From assembly GCA_032358255.1 (NCBI GenBank), contig JAULBX010030375.1:62001-126000 (forward strand): 64,000 nt of DNA, written 5' to 3'. Positions 1-9,200 of the stretch are shown here, piece after piece. The notes under the pieces were generated by a model. That model worked only from the letters and a program-made list of their open reading frames with translations. It did not search any database and was not told the origin of the DNA. Positions within the stretch are counted from its first letter, which is position 1; every line of letters starts with the position of its first letter. This DNA is from Heterotrichella gracilis (taxonomy: Eukaryota; Sar; Xanthophyceae; Tribonematales; Xanthonemataceae). The position numbers and the translations under genes are program-made.

Positions 1-1
1 C

Positions 2-184
2 TCTTCCTCGGATGGTGCCGCTACCACCACGACCAGCCAGCCGCCAGCTGGCGAGCCCCTGTTCCCCCACCTGTATGGGCCCATTGATCTGGCGGCGGTG
101 GCGGGGGTGCACGCCATTGAGCGGCGGGAGGAGGATGGCGCCTTCCTAGCCATTCCTGTGCTGGGACTGGGGGCAGAGGCGTAG
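2..184 (+). CDS. DUF952-family protein, C-terminal end (5' truncated)
   Basis: The window opens inside an exon whose frame ends at a TAG at 182-184. The readable end contains PHLYGPIDLAAVAGVHAIE followed by a short acidic-glycine stretch (EEDGAFLAIPVLG). The HLYGP-(I/L)-DL-x-AV pattern is the C-terminal half of the DUF952 family, small proteins of unknown biochemical role found in bacteria and algae. It is preceded by a Thr/Ser/Pro-rich linker, which may be an insertion in the family fold. The start lies outside the window, so length, targeting and exon number cannot be judged. Family assignment rests on this one motif. Confidence 0.65.
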   Translation, partial: SSSDGAATTTTSQPPAGEPLFPHLYGPIDLAAVAGVHAIERREEDGAFLAIPVLGLGAEA

Positions 185-1022
185 GAAGTAATTTTGAGTT
201 GGTGTTTGTATGATATGTACATGACATTGAAGGGGCGCCCGGCTTTGTGTGGGGTTACACGTCCATATCTTGGATAGTATGGCCAGGAAATCATAATCAA
301 TGCCCAATTCAGAAAACAGTATGATAGAGTAGGCTGGGCGGGACAAATGCCATGTAGTTGATGAAGTTTGCAACATTTTTCACCAACAATGTATTCAAAA
401 TATTGTCAATTGCCAGCCACCCACATACCCGCATTGCAGTTTTATTCCAAAACCAATGTCAATATTGGTGCAAGGTACAGACTGTTCAACAAAGTATGAT
501 GAAACCGATTAGAAGGGAATTGGTATGGCTAGGACTCCTCTCCGAGATCCCATTCCATAGCCAACGGGTTAACCTGGCATAGCAGGATCTAGGCGGTGTA
601 GCATCAACAAATAGGATAAAGAATGTGATGAATAGGACTGCTCTAAAGCTAACTAGCGCCGCTGAGGATTGTATAAGGCTGACTGGTGTCCCGGCAGTAT
701 TGCTGGACTGGACTGGACTGTGCTAACTATGTTTTCAGCGTACAAATTGTGCCTGCTCCAAAGCCTTGCAGAGAAAATTTAGTGGAAAATGCCAGATAGG
801 TACCTTGCCATGGCCAGTCAAGTACGTTTCCTAATCACCCCTGGCGCGCCAATGTCGTCACCTGGCGCGACGGTGAGCGCATGCATCCGCTGCACAGCCA
901 TGTCATGCAGTGCTGCTGGCAGATCCGTGCCAAGGCCACCGCCAGATGCTCCACCGCAATGCCAGACGGCGCCACCGACATGAGGCCCAGGGGGAGTAAC
1001 ATTTAGCCCCTCCATCATAACT
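185..1022. other. Spacer between the DUF952 gene and the PfkB-like gene
   Basis: The first 600 bases are AT-richer than the flanking exons and hold no ORF I can support. From about 830 to 990 lies a decayed copy of the last exon of the neighbouring kinase gene, listed separately. This stretch must contain the 3' ends of two convergent genes. Confidence 0.5.
830..990 (-). pseudogene. Decayed tandem copy of the terminal exon of the PfkB-like kinase
   Basis: On the minus strand this reads LPAALHDMAVQRMHAL. The intact terminal exon at 1023-1234 reads PPAALHDDAAQRVHAI. The DNA matches in register with scattered substitutions. It lies directly downstream of the gene's stop codon, so it is a tandem duplicate of the exon end that is no longer needed for the product. 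It resembles the exon copies seen beside many other genes in this window. Confidence 0.75.
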
Positions 1023-3480
1023 TCATCCCGTCACATGGCGCTGCGCCGAGCCCGCGGCGATCGCATGCACCCGCTGCGCCGCGTCGTCATGCAGCGCCGC
1101 CGGCGGGTCCCGGGGCACCGCCTGGTACTCCGCCATGATGCTGGCTGCGGCGCAACCCCACTCCCCCGCGCGCCGTATGCCCTCCCCCGCCTGGAGCGCG
1201 GCCAGGAACGCCCCGCAGAAGGCGTTGCCGCAGCCTGTGGTGGGTGGTAAGGAGAGTGGGCAGCGCGATTAACAGCGTGGTCCGACGTTCAGAATCAGGT
1301 GGCTAATGGGAAACAGGAAAATGCTGATATCAACAGTGGATGTTGGAATCGCCGGACTCTGCTCGGAGCAGGGCTATATGGGCCTTTACCATGGGTGCAC
1401 GTGGGAAAGGAGCCTGCAGACATGCGGCGAGTGTTAAAGGGGGTGGACAAGCGAAGCACCCTTCTAATATACAGTAGCCATGCAGATGTGTGACGTTGCA
1501 TGGGGTGAAGAGTAGCTCGCTCTTAACGCACAGCGCCATGCGCTGCACACATGCGCAGACCTCAGACATGCCCACTCATCCCCACCCATCGTACCCGTCA
1601 CATCCACCACCTGAGTGAGAGGGTACGCAGGCACATGCCAAACCTCCCCACCCTCCCTGCTCGCCACCAGCACCCCCTGGGCCCCCATGCGCAGCGCAAC
1701 CACCTCCCCTCCCGCACCCATCATCTTTTCCACCTGATCCCAGGGGTCGGCACTGGGCCCCAGCAGGGATGCAGCCTCGTGCTCATTGGGAGAAAACACA
1801 TGGCAGGCGGAGAGCAGGGTGTGTAATTGTGAGGGGGTGAGCTGGCGCTCTGCTGCTGTGAAGGGCTCTATAGACAGCCTGCCTGCACCATTTTTTTGCA
1901 ATTTTCATTAGTCCCAATCAATTATGCTTTTTTCTTATATTCTGGGGTTTGCATTTCATATTCCCAAAGCAGCCACTGGTTTTGGCAGGGGTGAGCTTGA
2001 CTGTGATGGAAAGGGATGGATGGCCAGCCTGCCTGCCTGCATCCCTAGAGGTTTTAATGACTAAATGCACTTATACAGCAGGCTTCGGGCACCGAGGTGG
2101 TGTTAACTCGGCACCACACGTCAACTACCCTACATTGGGTAATACCATGGCCATCCAACCCTTCCCCCACTGCGTGCGTCCCCTCCCACCTGCGTATCGC
2201 TCCACCCCTTGCCTCAGCTGGCGCATGAGTTCCAGTGGTGGGTGTGAGGGGTGCACCCCCAGGTGGTAGGTGGCGGAGTGGTGGTAGGGGGTGGGGAGGG
2301 AGGCCAAGGGGGGGCGCAGCATGGCGACAAGTGCGTCTGACATGGGGGTGCGCCACACCTGCATGTGGAGACAGGCGCGCATGAGTATTTTGTACATGCA
2401 AACGTGCATGCAAGTGTGCGATATGCATGGATGTGGGCTTGAGGACAGATGCTGCATGACAACGCACATATGCATTGATGGCTGGGCCCGGAGAACGTGT
2501 GCAGGTGGCGTGTGCAGATGACATGCGAGTATGACAACTGAAACCCTATACCCTTCCTCGGTCCTCCTCCCGTCTTCCTCCTCCCGTCTTTATCCCGTCG
2601 CAAAGTTCAGGGAAATTCGAAAAAACATCGCTACCCTTCGGATTCGAACCTGCGACCCCTTGCTTAGTTGAACTCAAGACTCAACTCACTCAGGTGCCAA
2701 CGGCTGAGCCAACGGCTGGGTCGACTGTTGGAGGGGAACCGTTGGCCAAGAATTGGCTGGGTTATATGCCGGACATGCCACAACCTGCACCCTACCTCGG
2801 TCCTCCTCCCGTCCTCTTCAAGTATTTGCCACGCCCGCGGGGTGGGGTGGCCCCCCACCACCAGCCCCTCCAGCCCTACCCCACACCCCTCCAGCCACTC
2901 CCGGCAGTGGTGGGGCATGTCGCCCCCCACACCAGCCGCCAGCCCCACCGCTGCTGCCTGGCGGTGGTATAGCTGGAACCCATACAGGGTTTGGGCGCCT
3001 GGGTGGAGTGGGAGTGTAGGGTTTAGGGTTTGTTGATAGGGTTTGTTGGCCTGTCGGTAGTGGTGGGGGCTTTGGGTTTATTGACAAGCGCATGGAGGTG
3101 GTACACCTGAAACTCGAAGAGGGTTTGTTTGCCTGGGTGTTTTAGGGTTTTAAGGGTTGTGCATATGATTTTGTATGACTTAGGGTTTGTTTGGCTGGGG
3201 GGTTAGGGTTTAGGGCATTTTCAGTTTGTGCACCAGGGGGTTCAGGGTCAGGGCAACTTCACCCGCCAGAGGTAGCTCTGGAACAACACCAAGTGCATGG
3301 CCCATCCCCCTGTGGGTGTGCAGGTGTAAAGGGTAGGGGTTGGATGCCCCGTCTACCCACCTCCGCCGCCCACGTTGGCCATCATGGTCCTCCCATCAGG
3401 GAACACAATGTCGTCAATGATGAATGTGAAGCCCACACAGTCCAGGGCTGGCTGGCGGCTGCCAGGGATCCATGCAGCCC
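1023..3480 (-). CDS. PfkB/ribokinase-superfamily carbohydrate kinase, MAK32-like
   Basis: Minus-strand exons that join in phase are about 3361-3480 (5' limit unresolved), 2796-2998, 2190-2358, 1595-1882 and 1023-1234 (stop TGA at 1025-1023). The first recognisable exon reads LDCVGFTFIIDDIVFPDG and ends in a Gly run, the substrate-side start of the fold. Next come GAQTLYGFQLY and VGLAAGVGGDMP, then HPTPRAWQILEEDGRRTEVWRTP, then SPNEHEAASLLG, then VVALRMGAQGVLV. The C-terminal signature is DVTGCGNAFCGAF. The order and spacing match PfkB sugar/nucleoside kinases and most resemble the MAK32-like branch. The usual GAGD anion-hole/catalytic Asp is GCGN here, so sugar-kinase activity is uncertain. 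The substrate cannot be inferred. The true start codon was not found: the in-frame stretch upstream to about 3622 is His/Pro-rich and unlike the family. Confidence 0.8.
2588..2735 (-). mobile_element. Putative tRNA-derived SINE, copy 1 (in an intron of the PfkB-like gene)
   Basis: On the minus strand there is an A-box-like TGGCTCAGCCGTTGG, a potential anticodon-type hairpin of seven pairs (including one G-T) with a 7-base loop, and a perfect B-box GGTTCGAATCC. The T-stem pairs poorly, so this is not a working tRNA gene. The segment after the B-box resembles the sequence near 11338-11400, where a second element has the same box order. A repeated internal promoter plus a shared tail points to a SINE. 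No target-site duplications were identified. Confidence 0.4.
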
Positions 3481-4639
3481 CTGACGCACGTGGAGAGGCG
3501 TGGCAAGAAGGGGACGAGTGGTGGCGGTGGGTGGTGGTGGTGTGGTGGTGGTGGTGCCTGTGGAGGGCGGGGAGGCGGGGGGAGGGGTGGGTTGTGGCGT
3601 GGGCCATAGCATCCCCCACCACCGCAGCTGAATGGGCACTTGGTTTTTGGTTGGATCCTGTTCGTTCGTGGGTGGACGTGGGGGCCTTTCCTGGGGGTTA
3701 AACCAGTGTGCCAGACTCGAGGGCTTGTTACACCTCTGAAGACAGTGCACTTATCCCTGATTAGGAGGAACCAGGAAATATACGTTCGTATTGAGGTTGC
3801 GCAATTCCCCCAAACTGGACTACAGACGACCAACGGCACGGGTAACTCCGGGGCAGGCACCATGCACACCATGCATGCATGCATTAAATGCGTGGATGCA
3901 TGCACAGCCGGTCCACGTTCACATTGAGACACGGCTATGTCCGCGCGTAGAGTTGCTAGTCACTGGAGTGGGCCCAACTATTCTCTTCATAAAAGGTTTG
4001 GCCGTGAACCTGATAGGCCACTCTCAGAACCCTCCTTCAAACCTTCGGCTAGGGTTGCAGAACTGAAAACCCGGGTAGGCCTGATACCCGGCAAGTAGTA
4101 AACCAGCAGGAGTGCCACAGTCTGGGGCACAGTGTACTATTTACACACAGCGTACATTTTACACCTGTCAGATGTAACTTAGGTCGGCTGAGCACTGTAC
4201 CTCGTTTGCAGTCGTGAACCTTTTCAATTGACCTAGCTTCAAATTCGATTGCCTACAGAGTCTGCCGTGCAGGAAATTAGTGATCGTCGTTATGTTGTTC
4301 GTCCTCGTGGGAGCAAAATGAACTGAAGGCATTCCCAGCCGGTCTTGGAGCAGATAGGCTGTTAGGAGAATGATGATCCCTGGCCCATCTGCTGGTAGGG
4401 TATTGATACATGGCGCGATACACCCCTCCATACAAAGCAACAACTTGAAGAACGAAGCCAAGAAACGGCAAACGACCACAACCTTCGAGTTCATTCAAAA
4501 TCTGCTGCTGAACTACAGCCTTGGGGTACACCCGCCCACCATCGCTTGTACCCTTGCCCTTGTACCATGACATGTTGTTTGCCGTTGCAGGCGCCAAGTA
4601 CGCCAAGTTACTGTATTGTTGAGGTTTCCATGCAGAAGG
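3481..4639. other. Spacer, likely with the 5' end of the PfkB-like gene and the GT61 promoter
   Basis: This holds a GGT/GTG-rich simple stretch (about 3515-3600), a run of ATGCATGCATG near 3872-3905, and otherwise unremarkable sequence. The first exon(s) of the minus-strand kinase must lie here, but no exon could be identified by motif. No TATA box could be called with confidence. Confidence 0.4.
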
Positions 4640-5752
4640 ATGCGGACCAACGTGAAACGTGGTCAGGTATTGTTCATAGCGGCGTTGGCCCTGGCCTTTA
4701 CCTACCCCTCTCCAGGCACCGGGGAGGTGTCTGTGCAAGTCAGGGACATGATCAATACTATCAAGACTTGCAACCTGCAGTCCACCAATTGCACTAAATT
4801 GAGGCCTTTCGGGTACCCAACCATAAGCAACCTCCCACACCCCCGGTGCGTTAACATCTCCAGCGCTGGAAATATCATAGATATGTCCTGCGGAATGTCA
4901 CCCGCTCTTCGAGGTGCCCACTTTCATCTCATTGCAGACTGCTTTGCCCCACTCTTTTTCCTTGTGGAGTATGCCCGCTTGATACATGCAACCCAGAATA
5001 CAACTAGCTGGTTGGTGCTCGCCCCAAGCAACATGAAAACGTTTTTCCTTTTTTTCTTGCCAACAACAAATTTCACCTTTTATGAGTCTTTACCACACAA
5101 GGAACTCCCGTGTTTTTACGGTGGCCATGCTTCTTTGCACTTTATTGATACCAACAACACAAAAATGAACCCCGAAAAAGTTGCCACGTCTGTGGCATTG
5201 CTGAGGCAGGCTGGCAATTCCTTAATTGAACCCGGCCATCCGATGGCAAAGAGTGTCCTCATTATAGAGAGAGTTGTTCCTACCAGAAAGTTCCACAATT
5301 CCTCAAAGATCACCACTTTTTTTGGTGAGGAGTTCCCCGAATATGAAGTGACCAAGTATCTTGGGACCGAAGGTTTGAAAGCAACGATATCCTTGTTTTC
5401 GAATGCCGCCATTGTTTTTGGATATCACGGGGCAGGATTTGCAAATGTCGTCTATTGTCAACCTGGGACGATTGTTGTTGAACTTAGTACGTTCGTTGAT
5501 CCCGAGCAGACCCAAATTTGGCGTTCAAACAGGGATGCATTGGTATCCTTGCACCCATCACTTCGATGGATTACATACTATGTGGCCTTGGACCAAGTTG
5601 TCACAAATTTTGGGGAGTTTGTGAATTACAAGAATAAGAATCATTACATTAAAAATGTGTCATTTATTCACGTTTCTGCAGGAACACTCATTAACATTAG
5701 GAATGCAATAAGAGAACTACTGAAGGGTGGCACTGCGGTACAAGCTTACTAA
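4640..5752 (+). CDS. Secreted/Golgi glycosyltransferase, GT61 (DUF563) type, intronless
   Basis: One uninterrupted reading frame of 370 codons runs from ATG 4640 to TAA. The next upstream stop in frame is at 4568-4570 and no earlier in-frame ATG exists. The N-terminus (MRTNVKRGQVLFIAALALAF) is a positively charged, hydrophobic signal peptide or signal anchor. The C-terminal third has FGYHGAGFANVVYCQPGT followed by VVELSTF, the nucleotide-sugar-binding HGAG(L/F)AN signature of GT61. Family members transfer pentoses or GlcNAc in the Golgi/ER lumen. Several N-x-S/T sequons fit a lumenal protein. Unlike every multi-exon gene around it, it has no introns, is AT-richer, and uses A/T-ending codons freely. 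It may be a retrocopy or a laterally acquired gene (inference). The sugar and acceptor are not predictable. Confidence 0.8.
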   Translation: MRTNVKRGQVLFIAALALAFTYPSPGTGEVSVQVRDMINTIKTCNLQSTNCTKLRPFGYPTISNLPHPRCVNISSAGNIIDMSCGMSPALRGAHFHLIADCFAPLFFLVEYARLIHATQNTTSWLVLAPSNMKTFFLFFLPTTNFTFYESLPHKELPCFYGGHASLHFIDTNNTKMNPEKVATSVALLRQAGNSLIEPGHPMAKSVLIIERVVPTRKFHNSSKITTFFGEEFPEYEVTKYLGTEGLKATISLFSNAAIVFGYHGAGFANVVYCQPGTIVVELSTFVDPEQTQIWRSNRDALVSLHPSLRWITYYVALDQVVTNFGEFVNYKNKNHYIKNVSFIHVSAGTLINIRNAIRELLKGGTAVQAY

Positions 5753-6272
5753 GGGGCCCAAAAACTTCCATACTTTGGCCATGAGTGGATTTCACCACTG
5801 TGTAACATTTGCCAAACTTGGAATGTGCGCCATTTGCCCGTTGTCACCCATTCTATCAGCAATATTGTACGTTACAATATAATGTTAATTGAGTACTCAC
5901 TGAGTCAGACATGAAATGACCTGGTCAACCAATAATTCATAATGCAGACAGACCAGTGTCCAGTGCTCCAGAGCTAGGCTAGGACAGATGCATGCATGTA
6001 TGTAGTGAGGCATCTTGCAATAATCTGTCCGCCCTATTCAAATTGATGCGGCATGCGGAATGCATGTGGCCGCGTAAAGCTCACAGTTGCAAAAGGATGG
6101 GCGACGTGACTGCCGTACAAAAAAACAACTAGTCGGACCCAGGTGTGGTAATTCCATACACTAACCCCTAACCCCAAGTCCCCATGAGGTGTGTTACTCA
6201 AGGCAAGGCACAGGTTGTGTGCTCACTGGGCTAAGAAGACACAGATGCCGCATCTTTGAAAGAGCCAATAAT
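5753..6272. other. Spacer between convergent genes
   Basis: AT-richer sequence with no supported ORF. It contains the 3' flanks of the GT61 gene (+) and the MYND-protein gene (-). A short ATGCATGC run lies near 5990-6000. Confidence 0.5.
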
Positions 6273-9200
6273 TTAGGACACTACCACCCGCAAGCCTGTG
6301 GTGTGGTGTTCTGGCGCTGGCTTGCCACACAACCTCTTGTGCATCTTCCAGTGCGCCACCTGGCACTCTCGGCTGCAGTAGTGGCGCTGCAGGCAACCTG
6401 CAGCAAGGGTTTTTGGGGCGTCATGCTAAATTATGCATATACATACATGGTATTTTATATAATAATATGAAATAAGTTATGTTGAATTACTAACCAGGCA
6501 ATCTCTATGTAGATTTCTTGCCAAAGACCTGGGACGCGGGTCCCACCCACCCTTGCTCACTCCCAGTCACGCACTAGTAGTTAGGGATTACAATGAATCC
6601 TATACTCCAACCCAACAACCTCCGACCTACTCTTGCACAGCTTGAGCTCTTGTTACTCAGCTCCAGCCAGCACCCAGGAGTAGTCCATCTACAGTAACGC
6701 TAAACCCCTAGATCCTTCCACTCACCCTTGCACACCCCCAGGCACTGCGATGGAGTCAAGGCTATGAGCAACCCTAAGCCACCACCCGTCCACTCAAACC
6801 CTACATCTAAAACCCTACCACTCATCCTTGCACAGCTTGAGCTCCTGCCTCTCCACCCCAGTCACCGCCCTGAAGTGGTTGGTGCGCCCGCAGTTGTCGC
6901 ACACCTTCAGACGCTCAACCTCCGCCTCCCACCCGCATTGCACGTCGCAGGGGGGCTGGTCGGGGACCGCTCTAAACTCTGAAACCAGGACGGGGCGCTG
7001 GCCAGAGGCGTCGATGCAGCGCGCAAGGATGCGGGTCTGGGCAGGGCAGGACTGTCATTCTCTACCTCTATTATGCTGAGAAACGGGTGTACGTGTAGTG
7101 TGGTTATGGAGTATGTACTTCTAGCTGAACAATCTTGTACTTATAGCTGAACAATCTACATCAGTGCACATCTGCATACCTGCATACGTGTCTGGAGTTA
7201 TAGATCATGAGCCCCGGAGCCTAGACCTTGGGCCAGTGCGCCCCTCACACTGTAGAAAACCCTTCTCCATGATTTAGGGTTTACTATTTAGGGTTTCCAA
7301 CCAGGGTGTAAGGTGCGGCCCTCACCTTGAACGGGCTGCCCTCACACATCATTTCAAAGAGGTGTCTCTCCGAGCAGCTCCCCCCTCACCCTGTTTAATG
7401 TTTAGGGTTTCAAGCTCCAGGGTTCTCAATCAGGGGTTATGGTGTGCGCCTCATAGTAAATTGGCTGCCCTAGGGTTTACAATTAGGGTTTAGGGTGCGG
7501 CCCTCACCTTGAATGGGCTGCCCTCACACATCATGTCAAAGAGGTGTCTCTCCGAGCAGCTCCCCCCTCACCCTGTTTAATGTTTAGGGTTTCAAGCTCC
7601 AGGGTTCTCATTCAACGTTAGCGTGTGCGCCTTACCCTTGTAAGGTTTGGGTTCCCAACCAGGGTTAGGGTGTGCGCCTCCCCTTAAATGGGCTGCCCTC
7701 ACACAGCATTTCAAAGAGGTGCCTCTCCGAGCAGCTGGCCCCCCCCACACCGCCCAGGCTCCCCAAGACGCACAGGGTCTGCAGCGCATGCACCCGCACC
7801 TGCTCCAGTGGGTGCACCAGGTACTTGCGCAGGGCGGGGACGAGCTGGGCGCGCAGGGTGGGCAGCGCCTGCGCCTGCAGCAGTTAGGGTTGAGGATTCA
7901 GGGTTTTGGATATGTAGGATTTAGGGTTGAGGATGTAGGGTTTGGGGCGTGCACCAGATACTTGCGCAGGTCGGGGGCAAGCTGGGCGCGCAGGGTGGAC
8001 AGCGCCTGCGCCTGCAACAGAGGCTAGGGTTTACTACAAAGTGTGTAGGGTGTAGGGTGCAGCGACCTGGCCATGAACGTGGGAAGCGCTGTGTCGTTTG
8101 GTTGGTTCGGTGATGGGTGCACCAGGTTGGCGAGCGCGTGAACTACTAAACCAAGTACGTTTTTAGTGTCCAGGGGGTTTGCCTGCCTTGGGGTTTTAGG
8201 GTTTACCTGCGTTATGGTTACGGGCTTGCCGCACCTTTTGCGCCGGCTCCAGCCTGGTCACCAGCACGCGCAGGGTCTGCAGTCTGCAGTCTAGGGTTTA
8301 GGGTTTTGCAGCACCCTCTGCGCCGGCTCCAGCCTGGTCACCAGCACGCGCAGGGTCTGCAGCGCCGCCCCCGGGACCGCTGCGGGGTCGTAGCGCATGA
8401 GCTGCTGTGCCTGCATCTTGGCACTTGACGACATGCGGTCGGATGCGCGCAGGATGGTCTGGGGTGCGCCGCAGGCCAGCATGGCTACATATGTTACAAT
8501 GTATATGATTAGAAGTAAAAGTAAACCAACATTGATGATTACGGGTAAATCTCAGCATGGCTGCAGGGCATCGGCGCATTGTATATTGTAATCCATTTTC
8601 ATCCATATTGTCAACAAATAGATAAAATTTTATAATTACGAGTAAACCTCATAAGGATGCACGCAGGATTGCCACAGGGATTGGCAGGGGGGCGCCGCAG
8701 GCCAGCATGGCTGCAGGGCATCGGCGCATTGTATATTGTAAAATTGTCAAAATCCATATTGTGAACAAATAGATAAAATTTTTTAGTTTCGAATAAACCT
8801 TGCATGGATGCACGCAGGATTGCCAGGGGGGCGCCGCAGGCCTGCAGGGGAGCGGTCACGGAGAGATGGTTATTATTGGGGATGTACCGTGAATGTGAAC
8901 ATATATTGACACATTTATAAAAAAAGTATTGCAATTGACGCCCCATGGTTCACCGCTGCAAGCTCACTGGATAGGTTGGGCATCCCTGTTGCCATCTGCG
9001 CCAGTTGAACCCCGTGGGTAGCCAGCCGCTTTGACACCTGCTTCTAAGCCTAGTGTACTGGTTGGATGAAGATGGCTTTTTTGGGCCTTGATGAGGCGGC
9101 AAAGCAGCAACAGCTGGTAAGGGTAGCCCTGTGTCACTACAGTAAAGTTGCAGGGGAAGTTCTTTGGCACGTAATGCGCGAGCCCAGGTGGAGGGTTTAG

